Shown piece after piece: positions 28,374-37,595 of a stretch of 52,966 bases of DNA. The position numbers and the translations under genes are program-made. Where the stretch lies: assembly GCA_008638015.1 (NCBI GenBank), contig VTPD01000006.1, forward strand, positions 1-52,966. Reading direction: 5' to 3'. This stretch comes from Pelagibacteraceae bacterium. GTDB taxonomy: Bacteria > Pseudomonadota > Alphaproteobacteria > Pelagibacterales > Pelagibacteraceae. Every line of letters starts with the position of its first letter. Within the stretch, counting starts at the first letter, position 1. The notes below the pieces were generated by a model, which saw only the letters and a list, made by a program, of their open reading frames with translations, did no database searches and was not told the origin of the DNA.

Positions 28374-29819
28374 ATGAATACTGGATTAAAAACTGTTTTT
28401 TTAGTAATTGGTTTTTTGCTGATCATCTTGGGTTTTTTTATGATCATTCCATACATCGTAGAAATTACTATTGGAGATAAAACTCATACTTTCTTATTAT
28501 CATCTATTTTTTCCATTTTTATTGGCTCTTTAATGGTTATTTCAAACCAAACGGAGGATAGAATGCTAAATATTAAGCAAGCCTTTATGATGACCACTTT
28601 CTCTTGGGTGGCAATTACATTGTTTGCTTCTATTCCATTCATGTACTCTTCCTTAAACCTTTCTTTTACTGACTCTTTTTTTGAATCTATGTCAGGTATT
28701 ACTACAACGGGTTCCACCATCCTTGATAATATTGAAAAGGCTTCTAAAGGAGTTCTAATCTGGCGTGCCATCTTACAATGGCTTGGTGGCATTGGTATTA
28801 TCGTAATGGCCATTACTGTTTTGCCACTATTAAACATTGGTGGAATGTCTTTATTTAAATCAGAAGGAATTGAATTTGAAAAAATTCTTCCAAGCTCTAA
28901 AGCTATTGCGCTAGCAACTACAAGAATTTATTTTATTCTTACAGTGATATGTGCACTTTCCTTTTGGATATTTGGAATGGATTACTTTGATGCTGTAGCA
29001 CATGCATTAACTACTATTTCTACTGGAGGTTTTTCAACACATTCTAAATCAATTGGTTTTTATGATTCCGTTTCCATAGAAACGACTGCAATGATTTTTA
29101 TTATTGCTGGTAGCATTCCTTTTTTAACTTATTTAAAATATTTAAAAGGAGATAAAAAAGCATTTTTTACTGATGATCAGATTAAAGGTTTTTTACAATT
29201 TGTTATATTTGCAAGTATCATTATCATTATTTACTCTTATTTTTTTGTAAAAGAATCTATCCCGCACAACATCAGAGAATCTGTATTTAATGTTGTTTCT
29301 ATTATTACTGGAACAGGATTCACCACAGAAGATTTTGGCACTTGGGGAAATTTCTCTATGTTTTTCTTTTTAATACTAATGTTTGTTGGTGGATGCACAG
29401 CCTCTACTACTTGTGGAATAAAAATATTTAGATTTCAAATTGTTAATTTATTTATTAGCAAACAAATAAAACAAATTATTTATCCAAATGGAGTTTTTCC
29501 TATTAAATATAAAAATCAAATTATCAACGAAGGAATTTTAACTTCTGTCTTAACGTTTGTTTTTTTATATATTTTTATTTATTTCATTCTCTCAGCCCTA
29601 TTAAGCATGACTGGTTTGGATTTTGTTACTTCAGTATCTGCTGCTGCAACAGCTTTATCTAATGTTGGACCTGGACTTGGAGATGTCATTGGACCTAATG
29701 GTAACTTTAAGAGTTTACCTGATTTATCTAAGTGGTACTTAAGTTTTGCGATGTTATTAGGAAGATTAGAATTATTCTCAGTCTTAGTATTTTTTCTTCC
29801 GTCTTTTTGGCGGGATTAG
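28374..29819 (+). CDS. trkH: Potassium uptake protein TrkH
   Basis: TrkH/TrkG/KtrB-type proteins form the potassium-conducting pore, working with a cytoplasmic TrkA subunit. The 481-residue protein has about ten helices. The four selectivity-loop regions are visible: SGITTTGST, TTISTGGFST, SIITGTGFTT and ATALSNVGPGLG, the last being the least canonical. No trkA lies beside it. It opens at ATG after a long AT-rich gap and overlaps the argF end by 4 bases, tail-to-tail. Confidence 0.93.
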   Translation: MNTGLKTVFLVIGFLLIILGFFMIIPYIVEITIGDKTHTFLLSSIFSIFIGSLMVISNQTEDRMLNIKQAFMMTTFSWVAITLFASIPFMYSSLNLSFTDSFFESMSGITTTGSTILDNIEKASKGVLIWRAILQWLGGIGIIVMAITVLPLLNIGGMSLFKSEGIEFEKILPSSKAIALATTRIYFILTVICALSFWIFGMDYFDAVAHALTTISTGGFSTHSKSIGFYDSVSIETTAMIFIIAGSIPFLTYLKYLKGDKKAFFTDDQIKGFLQFVIFASIIIIIYSYFFVKESIPHNIRESVFNVVSIITGTGFTTEDFGTWGNFSMFFFLILMFVGGCTASTTCGIKIFRFQIVNLFISKQIKQIIYPNGVFPIKYKNQIINEGILTSVLTFVFLYIFIYFILSALLSMTGLDFVTSVSAAATALSNVGPGLGDVIGPNGNFKSLPDLSKWYLSFAMLLGRLELFSVLVFFLPSFWRD

Positions 29820-30739
29820 CTTAAACACCAGTCAATAATAGCTTTTTGACCGTGCAATCTATTTTCGGCTTGTAACCAAACAACCGACTGTTTGCCATCA
29901 ATCACTGAACTAACAACTTCTTCTTCTCTAGCTGCTGGCAAAACATGCATAAAAATTGCATCTTTAGCAGCATAGCTCATTAATTTTTCATTAACCTGGT
30001 AAGGTTTTAATTCCTTCTTCTTTTTCTTAACATTTACATTATCTCCCATCGAGATCCATTTATCACACATAATGCAATCAACACCTTTGACAGCTTTTAC
30101 AGGATCAGAAATAATTTGAATATTTCCTTTTTTTGATTTTGCCCAATCTAAAATTTTTTTAGATGGCATGTATCCCTTTGGACAGGCAATATTTAATTGA
30201 AAATCAAATTGAACTGCTGCCTCAATAGCAGAATTCGTAACATTATTTCCGTCACCAACCCAGGCAACTTTTGCACCTTGAATTGATCCTCTAGTTTCTT
30301 CGAACGTCAGTACATCGCTTAATAATTGGCAAGGATGAGAATGATCCGTCAATCCATTAATCAAGGGGACTGTAAGTAATTTTGATAATTCAATTAAAGA
30401 ATTATGTGCAAACGTTCTAAACATTACAACGTCGGAAAAAGAAGAAATCACTTTAGCAGTATCTTCGATTGTTTCTTCTCCTTTGCCAAGATGCATATCT
30501 TGAGAATTCATAACAATTGTTTGTCCGCCAAGCTGTCTCATGGCTAAATCAAATGAGAGTCTCGTTCTCGTAGATGGTTTTTCAAAAATCATTAATAGCA
30601 ACTTATCTTTAGCTGTACTTTTTTCGCTTACGACAACTTTTCCTTTGTTGGAGCATTTTTTCTTTCTTCTTTTTGCTTCATTAACAATGCCTCTTAGTTC
30701 TTTTTTGCTAATATGACTTAAATCTAAAAAATGTTTCAT
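29816..30739 (-). CDS. argF: Ornithine carbamoyltransferase
   Basis: ArgF joins carbamoyl phosphate with ornithine to form citrulline. The carbamoyl-phosphate site STRTR is at residues 56-60, and HPCQ follows near residue 142. The 307-residue length is normal. The ornithine-binding motif HCLP, close to the C-terminus, reads HVLP here (His265, Val266), so the usual Cys is missing, and the rest of the loop is PAAREEEV rather than PAHRGEEV. The neighbouring argD and the distant argJ support an arginine role, but the altered motif leaves the exact substrate open. It follows argD by 4 bases. Confidence 0.9.
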   Translation of the reverse strand: MKHFLDLSHISKKELRGIVNEAKRRKKKCSNKGKVVVSEKSTAKDKLLLMIFEKPSTRTRLSFDLAMRQLGGQTIVMNSQDMHLGKGEETIEDTAKVISSFSDVVMFRTFAHNSLIELSKLLTVPLINGLTDHSHPCQLLSDVLTFEETRGSIQGAKVAWVGDGNNVTNSAIEAAVQFDFQLNIACPKGYMPSKKILDWAKSKKGNIQIISDPVKAVKGVDCIMCDKWISMGDNVNVKKKKKELKPYQVNEKLMSYAAKDAIFMHVLPAAREEEVVSSVIDGKQSVVWLQAENRLHGQKAIIDWCLS

Positions 30740-30743
30740 TGTA

Positions 30744-31910
30744 TTATTTATAATTTTTACAAACTTGTCTGATAATTTTAATCGCCAAATTTATTTCACT
30801 TTTTGTAACAGTAAGTGGTGGCAATAATCTTATTACATTTTCTGCAGCTCTAATAGTTAATAATTGATGATCCATTAATTTTTTAATAAATTTTGTTTGA
30901 TCATGAAACAATTGGAGGCCAATCATTAATCCAATACCTCTCACTTCTTTAATAATTGTTGGAAACTCTGTTTGAATTTTTTTTAACTCTGAATGGAAAT
31001 GATTTCCCATTTTAGTAACATTATCTAAAAAGTTTTTTTTCGAAATTATATCTATTACTGTATTTCCAATACTCATAGCTAATGGATTACCTCCGAAAGT
31101 AGACCCGTGTGTACCTGGAACCATTCCTGATGCAGCTTTTTTGTTCATTAAAACAGCTCCCATTGGAAATCCTCCGCCAATTCCCTTGGCAATAGGGACT
31201 ATATCCGGTTTGACTTTGGCATGCTCAAAAGCAAAAAATTTTCCAGTTCTGCCAATTCCGCACTGAACCTCATCAAGAATTAAAAGAATTTTCTTTTGAT
31301 TACATAATTTTCGTAAACCCTGCAGACACCACTTTGGTATTACTTTTATCCCACCTTCACCAACTACAGTTTCAACCATAATGGCAGCTGTATTTTTTGT
31401 AATAAGTTTTTTTAATTTTTTATGATCACCAAATTTAAAATGATCAAAACCAGATACCTTGGGACCAAATCCTTCTGTCATTTTTTTGGATCCACTAGCA
31501 AAAATAGTAGCCAAAGTTCTTCCATGAAAAGAATTTTTAATACAAATAATTCTATTTTTATTTGGCTTACCAATAGAATAGAAATATCTTCTTGCAACTT
31601 TTATTGCAGCTTCTGTTGCTTCGGCTCCACTATTTTGAAACAAAACATAATCAGCAAAAGTTTTTTGTTTAATTTTTTTTGCTAATTGCTCTCCTTCAGG
31701 AATAATAAATGCATTAGAAACATGCCAAACTTTTTTAGCTTGATTATTTAAAGCTTTTATCAGCTGAGGGTTGGCGTGACCTAAAGAATTTACTGCAATA
31801 CCCTGAACGAAATCTAAATACTTTTTTCCATTTGTTGCATACAAAAATGACCCGCTGCCTTTTTTAAAAGCAATTTTCTTTCTATTATAAGTTTTGGCTA
31901 AAGCGCTCAT
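30744..31910 (-). CDS. argD: Acetylornithine aminotransferase
   Basis: ArgD is a PLP enzyme that converts N-acetylglutamate semialdehyde to N-acetylornithine; many also work in lysine synthesis. The 388 residues match the class III aminotransferases. The PLP Lys lies in PIAKGIGGGFPMGAVL (near residue 242), with LILDEVQCGIGRTG (near 210) and FQNSGAEATEAAIKVARRY (near 93) before it, and GTHGSTFGGNPLA after. It starts 6 bases after the ABC-2 permease gene and leads argF, so the three form one unit. Confidence 0.95.
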   Translation of the reverse strand: MSALAKTYNRKKIAFKKGSGSFLYATNGKKYLDFVQGIAVNSLGHANPQLIKALNNQAKKVWHVSNAFIIPEGEQLAKKIKQKTFADYVLFQNSGAEATEAAIKVARRYFYSIGKPNKNRIICIKNSFHGRTLATIFASGSKKMTEGFGPKVSGFDHFKFGDHKKLKKLITKNTAAIMVETVVGEGGIKVIPKWCLQGLRKLCNQKKILLILDEVQCGIGRTGKFFAFEHAKVKPDIVPIAKGIGGGFPMGAVLMNKKAASGMVPGTHGSTFGGNPLAMSIGNTVIDIISKKNFLDNVTKMGNHFHSELKKIQTEFPTIIKEVRGIGLMIGLQLFHDQTKFIKKLMDHQLLTIRAAENVIRLLPPLTVTKSEINLAIKIIRQVCKNYK

Positions 31911-31916
31911 AAATAA

Positions 31917-32729
31917 TTAAAATTTAACTTTATAACCTTTGTTAAATAAAAAATAACAAAAAAACCAGATGAAAATATTAATGACACCAAGAAGTATTAA
32001 TCCAACGGTTATAGATCCATCGGCTACTCCCAAAAAACCATATCTAAATCCATCAATCATATAAAAAAATGGATTAAATAAACTGATTGTTTCTAAGTAA
32101 ATATTTAAATTTTTTATAGAATAAAAAGTACCTGATAAAAAAGAAAGTGGCACAATAACAAAGTTCGTTACAGCTGCCATATTATCAAACTTCTCAGCCC
32201 ACAAACCAGCAACAAAACCTAATCCTGCAAGCATAGAACAACCAAGCAAGCTGTAAATTAATATGATAGAAACACTATAAATTGGAACGGTAATAAAAAC
32301 CTCTGCAGCTATAATAGAACATAAACCGACAATCATTCCTCTGGTGATACCTCCGCCTATCATTGCAGTAGTAACTTCCATAGCAGAAAGAGGAGGATAA
32401 AGAATATCGACAATATTTCCCTGTACTTTGGCAATCATTAAGGATGAACTTGTATTGGCAAAAGCATTTTGCATCATTTGCATTGCAATTAATCCTGGAA
32501 TTAAAAAAATAGTGAACTTATGTTCCAATACATCGGCTCTACTATTTCCAATTGCTAGACTAAATACTCCCAAAAAAAGTAAAAAAGTTACAATGGGAGA
32601 AAGCACGGTTTGAAACCAAACATTAAAAAATCTCAAAACCTCTTTGGTATAAAGAGTGTAAAGTCCAATCCAATTCACTCTTCCAAATCTTCTTGTTCCG
32701 ATTTTGTATTTTTGTTCAATTGTTGTCAT
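31917..32729 (-). CDS. ABC-2 type transporter permease
   Basis: This 270-residue membrane protein has six hydrophobic helices in the ABC-2 permease layout seen in NodJ/YadH-type exporters. It includes the SPIVTFLLFLGVFSLAIG first helix and the FLSGTFYS helix-loop. The start chosen is the ATG at 32729 (MTTIEQKYKIG), which has AGGTAGG seven bases before it; a TTG six codons further upstream is possible. The matching ATPase gene is not in the window, so it must be encoded elsewhere or be shared. It sits before argD-argF with a 6-base gap. The substrate is unknown. Confidence 0.85.
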   Translation of the reverse strand: MTTIEQKYKIGTRRFGRVNWIGLYTLYTKEVLRFFNVWFQTVLSPIVTFLLFLGVFSLAIGNSRADVLEHKFTIFLIPGLIAMQMMQNAFANTSSSLMIAKVQGNIVDILYPPLSAMEVTTAMIGGGITRGMIVGLCSIIAAEVFITVPIYSVSIILIYSLLGCSMLAGLGFVAGLWAEKFDNMAAVTNFVIVPLSFLSGTFYSIKNLNIYLETISLFNPFFYMIDGFRYGFLGVADGSITVGLILLGVINIFIWFFCYFLFNKGYKVKF

Positions 32730-32883
32730 GTGCCTACCTACTATCAATTAAAACAATAAAAATGCACAAAAATGTGGATATAATTCAAATGTTAATTAAA
32801 CCTATGAAAAATAGAGTTTTTTTAAACTATATATTGTGTTAAGTTTTGTTGCATATCCAATATATGGTACTATAACACCGCCT

Positions 32884-33387
32884 ATGGCATGGACAGAAGA
32901 AAAAACTGAGCAACTAAAAAAACTTTGGGCAGAAGGTCATACTGCTAGTCAAATATCAAAAATGTTAGGTGATGGTATTTCAAGAAATGCAGTTATTGGA
33001 AAATCACATCGATTAGGTCTTCAAGGAAGAGCCCAATCTAGAATGATCTCAGCACCAAGAATTAACAATAGAGTAATCAATGAAAATAATGCTCCAACTA
33101 GACAAAGAAGACCAAGAGGTCTTAGAGCTATTGTTATTGAAAAAGACTTTGAACCTGAAAATCCAATTCCTTTAGAAAAATTAACAGACAAAGTTTGCAG
33201 ATGGCCCATTGGTCATCCTGATGAAAAAGATTTTTATTTCTGCGGAAGATCTGCAATGGATGACAGAGTGTATTGCAAACTACATGTCATGCATGCTTAT
33301 CAACCAAAAGGTTGGAAAGACGATAAAGATAATACTGGAAATGAAGAGCTACCAGAATTTATCGAGAAAAAAATTAAAACAGCTTAA
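32884..33387 (+). CDS. gcrA: Cell-cycle regulator GcrA
   Basis: GcrA is an alphaproteobacterial transcription factor that works with sigma-70 at promoters carrying adenine-methylated GANTC sites. The start at 32884 gives MAWTEEKTEQLKKLWAEGHT, followed by SQISKMLGDGISRNAVIGKSHRLGL, the characteristic DNA-binding domain (residues 1-50). A frame further upstream is open from 32836 but lacks the family start. The linker is Pro/Arg-rich (PTRQRRPRG), and the C-terminus contains CRWPIGHP...FYFCGRSAMDDRVYCKLHVMHAY, the conserved RNA-polymerase-interacting region. The product has 167 residues. No ccrM gene is in the window. Confidence 0.95.
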   Translation: MAWTEEKTEQLKKLWAEGHTASQISKMLGDGISRNAVIGKSHRLGLQGRAQSRMISAPRINNRVINENNAPTRQRRPRGLRAIVIEKDFEPENPIPLEKLTDKVCRWPIGHPDEKDFYFCGRSAMDDRVYCKLHVMHAYQPKGWKDDKDNTGNEELPEFIEKKIKTA

Positions 33388-33398
33388 TTAAGCTTTTT
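33381..33398 (+). terminator. Short hairpin and T-run at the end of gcrA
   Basis: AGCTTAATTAAGCT, a self-complementary 14-mer spanning the gcrA stop codon, is followed by TTTTC. The stem is only five base pairs around a four-base loop, so termination would be weak at best. Confidence 0.3.
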
Positions 33399-33412
33399 CT
33401 TCATTTATTAAA

Positions 33413-34633
33413 TTAACTAAATCTTGAAGAACTATATTTAGAAAAATTTAAATTAACTCCATCTTTGGATATTAGTTTAGCAATTATACTTCCCGTCACA
33501 GCTCCTAACGTCCAACCAAGATGATGATGGCCAAATGCATAAAAAATATTTTCATATTTTTTAGATTCTCCTATGACAGGTACAAAATCTGGAAGGGTCG
33601 GTCTAAATCCCAACCAACTATCATAAGGATCAGGCAAATTAGATAACATTTTTTTTGATTCATCTGTAACATATTTAATTCTTTTTGGGTTCGGTGGATT
33701 TTTTAAACCAGCAAGTTCTACCGTACCAGCAGCTCTCAATCCTTGCTCCATGGGAGTTAAATAAACCCCTGAGTCTAGTGAGCATACAGGACGTTTAATC
33801 ATATTCTCACAATCTTTAAAATGAACATGATATCCTCGTTCTGTTTCTAAAGGTATTTTTTCCCCTAACTGATCTGTAAATTGTTTAGAAAAAGCTCCAG
33901 CTGTAATAAGCAAATGTTCAAAAGCATAAGTATTATTTTCTGATGTTAAGGTATTTGACTGAATTTGTTTTATTTCATCTTGAATAAAGGTTGCTCCCAT
34001 TTCTAAACATTTAGCAAAAATTTTATCAGAAATTTTTTTTGGATTTCTAGCATGCCATGAATTAGGAAAATAAATTCCTCCTGCATACACAGGATGTAAA
34101 CCGGGTTCCATATCATGCACTTCTTGCTTGGATAATACAATTTGTTTAATTTTTAATTCTTCTCTTAATAAATTAGATTTCGCTACTTGCTCCTTATTTT
34201 CGTTACCATAAATATAAAGAGCTCCTTTTTTTTCTATTAAATCACCAACGCCAACATCTTTAAATATTCTGTCATATTCAGAGAGCGAAAAAACCAATAA
34301 ATCATTCATTTTTTCAGCAGTATCTCTCATGGATTTTTCATTACAGTTTTTTAAAAATTGCAAAGCCCAAGGGATTATTTTCCATAAGTAACTCCATCGA
34401 ATAGAGAGTGGTGAAAAAGAACTGAATAAATAACTAGGTAGATTTTTAATAATAGAAGGTTGATTTAAAGGTACAGCTCCATAATCAGAAAATGAACCTG
34501 CATTCCCATAAGAAGCTCCACTACCCGGTTCATTTCGATCATAAAAAGTAACTGCATGTCCCTTTTTTAACAAATGGTATCCTGAACAAAGACCAATAAT
34601 TCCAGATCCTAAAATGGCAATTTTTTTTTTCAT
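33413..34633 (-). CDS. D-amino acid dehydrogenase-like FAD oxidoreductase (DadA family)
   Basis: DadA-type flavoproteins oxidise D-amino acids to keto acids at the inner membrane. The 406-residue protein begins with the FAD-binding GSGIIGLCSGYHLLKKGHAV (G-x-G-x2-G, residues 8-27). FYDRNEPGSGASYGNAG follows in the DAO fold. The C-terminal FAD motif is FYAFGHHHLGWTLG. No membrane helix is visible. A precise amino-acid substrate cannot be assigned. It follows the EamA gene on the same strand after 9 bases, so the two may be expressed together. Confidence 0.85.
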   Translation of the reverse strand: MKKKIAILGSGIIGLCSGYHLLKKGHAVTFYDRNEPGSGASYGNAGSFSDYGAVPLNQPSIIKNLPSYLFSSFSPLSIRWSYLWKIIPWALQFLKNCNEKSMRDTAEKMNDLLVFSLSEYDRIFKDVGVGDLIEKKGALYIYGNENKEQVAKSNLLREELKIKQIVLSKQEVHDMEPGLHPVYAGGIYFPNSWHARNPKKISDKIFAKCLEMGATFIQDEIKQIQSNTLTSENNTYAFEHLLITAGAFSKQFTDQLGEKIPLETERGYHVHFKDCENMIKRPVCSLDSGVYLTPMEQGLRAAGTVELAGLKNPPNPKRIKYVTDESKKMLSNLPDPYDSWLGFRPTLPDFVPVIGESKKYENIFYAFGHHHLGWTLGAVTGSIIAKLISKDGVNLNFSKYSSSRFS

Positions 34634-34642
34634 TAAAAATTA

Positions 34643-35518
34643 TTATACTTTATCAATTAATTTTTCATTTTCTTTTCTTGTCGCAATATAAACTCCGAGG
34701 GTAGCGATAGCTAAACCTATCACATCAAAAGTAGTTAATACTTCATCAACAAACATCCAGGCCATAACAGCAGAGACGGGTGGTATTAAAAAAAATAAAG
34801 TACTTGTTTTGCTAGCAGATCCAATTTTGATTAAAAACATTAAGATAGTAAAAGCCCCAAAAGAAACTGCAATAATTTGCCAGCCCATCGCTAAAATAAA
34901 GTTTGTAGTAAAATGAATAAACGGATTTTCTAAATACAATGAAGCTACTAAAAGAAAAATACTAGCACTAAAAGACTGATACATATTGTTAGTTGCAAGT
35001 GGCATATCCATACTTAATTTTTTTTGCCATAAAGTTCCTGCGGTAATTGCAACTAAAGCAGTGCAGGATGCAATCAAACCAATCAAGGGTAATGTATCTA
35101 AAGCATCAATACCTAAAACTAATAATGTTCCACTAAAACCAAAAAAAATTCCCACCCATTGCCTCCATGTCACAACCTCACCAAGCAAGGGTCCTGCCAA
35201 TAAAGAAGTAAGAATGGGTTGCATGGTAACAATTAATGCAACAATTCCAGCTGGCATACCTTGAGAAAAAGAAAACCAACAACCACCTAAATAAATTCCA
35301 TGAAACAATATTCCGGTAGCCATCGCTTTAGAAGTTTCGCTAAAGGAATGAATTATTTTTTGCTTGGTAACAAGGGAGTATAAAAAAAAACAAACACAAA
35401 CAATAGAAAATCTAAAACACAGTGCTGCAAAAGGAGAGGCATCAACTACAATTACTTTTCCAGTAATAAAAGCAGATGACCACAATATAACAAATGCAAA
35501 AGGAAAAAATTGTACCAT
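34643..35518 (-). CDS. EamA/DMT-family transporter
   Basis: This 291-residue protein has ten hydrophobic segments arranged as two EamA repeats, the layout of drug/metabolite exporters. The first repeat starts FFPFAFVILWSSAFITGK and the second includes LWQKKLSMDMPLATNNMYQS before its five helices. Members export amino acids or other metabolites, so pairing with the DadA-like gene suggests an amino-acid link; that is inference. Its C-terminus is a basic KENEKLIDKV tail. Confidence 0.9.
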   Translation of the reverse strand: MVQFFPFAFVILWSSAFITGKVIVVDASPFAALCFRFSIVCVCFFLYSLVTKQKIIHSFSETSKAMATGILFHGIYLGGCWFSFSQGMPAGIVALIVTMQPILTSLLAGPLLGEVVTWRQWVGIFFGFSGTLLVLGIDALDTLPLIGLIASCTALVAITAGTLWQKKLSMDMPLATNNMYQSFSASIFLLVASLYLENPFIHFTTNFILAMGWQIIAVSFGAFTILMFLIKIGSASKTSTLFFLIPPVSAVMAWMFVDEVLTTFDVIGLAIATLGVYIATRKENEKLIDKV

Positions 35519-35706
35519 TAAAATTACACTTTTAGCTGATTAATAGACTAACGTTATAATTTAAAGTCAAAAGTAACAAAAGAACAAATGAGGATAGTCG
35601 ATTAGTGATATTAATATTTTTTGGACTTAATTATTAAAACTTATAGTTATTCATTTGCTTAAAAATATATTTTGAGTAAAAATAATTTTATAATTATATT
35701 AATCAC
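35519..35706. other. AT-rich gap of 188 bp
   Basis: Between the EamA gene and the end of the phoR-linked secreted protein gene (both on the minus strand) is an AT-rich stretch without a clear ORF. A short inverted repeat, CACTTA GTAAT TAAGTG, overlaps the end of the upstream secreted protein gene and could help end transcription, but it lacks a T-run. Confidence 0.4.
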
Positions 35707-36348
35707 TTAGTAATTAAGTGAATTATAAACAACTTTTATATTACTTCTTTCCACTGAGAGATTACCAATGCAAGATATAGGACTTACTTTTTGAGATAGA
35801 GCGTATTTGTTAGTTGGTCTTAAAACAACTTCTAAAAAAACAACTTTTACCAATGATTTTCTATAACTTTCTGGTAATGCCCATGGTTGATTTGAGGGAG
35901 GATAAAATCTTTCAACTAAATACGAAGCTACCTGCGATTCTGATAGTGTTGATTGAGGCTGTGTTCTTAAAAGGGTATATCGAACTTGATCAAATAACTC
36001 CCTACACTTGTTACTTGAACTTAGATAATCTCTTTCCTGCAATCCTCTGGAAACAGGAATAGAAACAGATGCAATTACTGCAGTTTTCCTCCAATTATAG
36101 ACTACAGATGTTTCTACCTCATCTTTTCTATCCTCAATTAAGTTTGTTAACAAAGGTGAGGTAAAAAGCTTTATAATTCGATCAATAGATTTTTCCAAAT
36201 CTTTTTCTAGATTAATGACCCCTAAATCAAGATAATTTAAAGGACGTTTCATTAAATTCATGATGACATCCTTTTCTTCTGATTTTGCAGATAAAGCAAA
36301 ATAAAGAAAAATTAAAATAAAACAAAAAATTTTATTTAATTTTTTCAT
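35707..36348 (-). CDS. Uncharacterised secreted protein linked to phoR (213 aa)
   Basis: The N-terminus has a signal peptide (basic MKKLNK, hydrophobic core about residues 7-22, cleavage near AKSEE). The mature part has two short hydrophilic helical stretches followed by beta-rich segments (VETSVVYNWRKTAVIASVSIPVS, SLVKVVFLEVVLRPT) and ends VERSNIKVVYNSLNY. One Cys pair (Cys114, Cys193) could form a disulfide. No family is recognised. The gene starts 17 bases inside the end of phoR, so it is translated with the sensor kinase. A role in envelope phosphate sensing is possible but unproven. Confidence 0.65.
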   Translation of the reverse strand: MKKLNKIFCFILIFLYFALSAKSEEKDVIMNLMKRPLNYLDLGVINLEKDLEKSIDRIIKLFTSPLLTNLIEDRKDEVETSVVYNWRKTAVIASVSIPVSRGLQERDYLSSSNKCRELFDQVRYTLLRTQPQSTLSESQVASYLVERFYPPSNQPWALPESYRKSLVKVVFLEVVLRPTNKYALSQKVSPISCIGNLSVERSNIKVVYNSLNY

Positions 36349-37585
36349 ACAAAGGTAAGTAAACTATAAACTTACTTCCCTCATTAAGTCTACTAAAAAT
36401 TTCTATTTCGCCTCTATGTTGATTCACAATATGTTTTACGATAGCTAAACCTAGCCCTGTACCTGGTATTAAGTTTTTTTTTGCATTTGCAGAACGATAA
36501 AAGCGTTCTGTAACTCGATGAATTTCATCGTTAGATATTCCAATACCTTGGTCTTGAATACAAAAGACAACAGCTCCATGCGTAAGTTTATTTAAATTTA
36601 TTTTCAAACTTATCTGAATACTTGAAGATTTATTTGAATACTTAATTGCGTTATCAAAAAGATTTTGTACTACTTCTGATAGCTTATCATAGTCACCTCT
36701 TACCTCTGGGATAAAATCATCAGCTGTGACTTCTATTTTTAATTTTTTTTCAAAAACTGCTTTATTGGGAGTATTTTTTATATTATTTACCAAATCTAAT
36801 AAATCAACTTTTCCACTAGGTTGGATATGTTCTTGCATTTCAATTCGACTTAAAGACATTAAATCAGATATTAAAATTTCCATTTTTATAGCCTGTTCTT
36901 GCATAATTTTTATAAATTCTAATTGAGCTTTAGGATCATCTTTGGCTGTAGAAGAAATAGTTTCTAAAAAACCTTTAATCGAAACAAGAGGAGTTTTAAG
37001 TTCATGACTCACGTTGGCTACAAAGTCTGATCTTAATTTTTCGGTTTTTTTAACGTCAGTATAGTCTTTAATAACTAACAAAATATTTTTTTGACTTAAG
37101 GGTACAATCGTTAACCTAAAAAAACTATATGTAGGTAGGTTAATCTCAAATTCTAAATATTCATTTACCCTCTCTTTTCGACACTTTTCAATTTTATCCA
37201 ATAGGTCTGGGACTCTTAAAAAACTTGATAAATTTTTTCCTATAATTTCACCATAATAATTTTTGGCTGCTTTATTTGCTGCAGAAGTAGCGTTAAATGA
37301 ATTAATGAACAGAATGTAATCTTCAATCTCATTTATCAACTGATTCTCAATATCTTTGGATGAATAAGACTTGGATGAAACAATGGCTTGATGATTTTGA
37401 TTAGATCTAAAATTAATTTTATTTTTCTGACTTTGATTAACAAAATATAATATTAAAATAATTGTATTTGATATTACAAGAATTGCTAAAGCCGTAAAAT
37501 TAATATGCTTTATTTGATATAACCCAACAAATACAAAATAATTTAAGAGCAATAAAAATTTCATTTTTTTATTTAAGTATAACAT
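36332..37585 (-). CDS. phoR: PhoR-type sensor histidine kinase
   Basis: PhoR phosphorylates PhoB when phosphate is scarce. The 417-residue protein has two closely spaced N-terminal membrane helices (about 9-23 and 31-48), a PAS-like domain (about 80-175, with ILFINSFNATSAANKAAKNYYGE), the dimerisation box FVANVSHELKTPLVSIKG with His194, and an ATPase domain with VVQNLFDNAIKYSN (N box), QDQGIGIS and PGTGLGLAIVKHIV. The absence of a large periplasmic loop matches PhoR. phoB lies some 9 kb away in the same block rather than adjacent. It is divergent from olsB and its end overlaps the next secreted protein gene by 17 bases. Confidence 0.9.
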   Translation of the reverse strand: MLYLNKKMKFLLLLNYFVFVGLYQIKHINFTALAILVISNTIILILYFVNQSQKNKINFRSNQNHQAIVSSKSYSSKDIENQLINEIEDYILFINSFNATSAANKAAKNYYGEIIGKNLSSFLRVPDLLDKIEKCRKERVNEYLEFEINLPTYSFFRLTIVPLSQKNILLVIKDYTDVKKTEKLRSDFVANVSHELKTPLVSIKGFLETISSTAKDDPKAQLEFIKIMQEQAIKMEILISDLMSLSRIEMQEHIQPSGKVDLLDLVNNIKNTPNKAVFEKKLKIEVTADDFIPEVRGDYDKLSEVVQNLFDNAIKYSNKSSSIQISLKINLNKLTHGAVVFCIQDQGIGISNDEIHRVTERFYRSANAKKNLIPGTGLGLAIVKHIVNQHRGEIEIFSRLNEGSKFIVYLPLYEKIK

Positions 37586-37595
37586 TTTAATTTAA

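Noticed and set aside
35690-35722. Terminator at the end of the PhoR-linked secreted gene
   Set aside because: The inverted repeat is only six bases per arm and no T-run follows.
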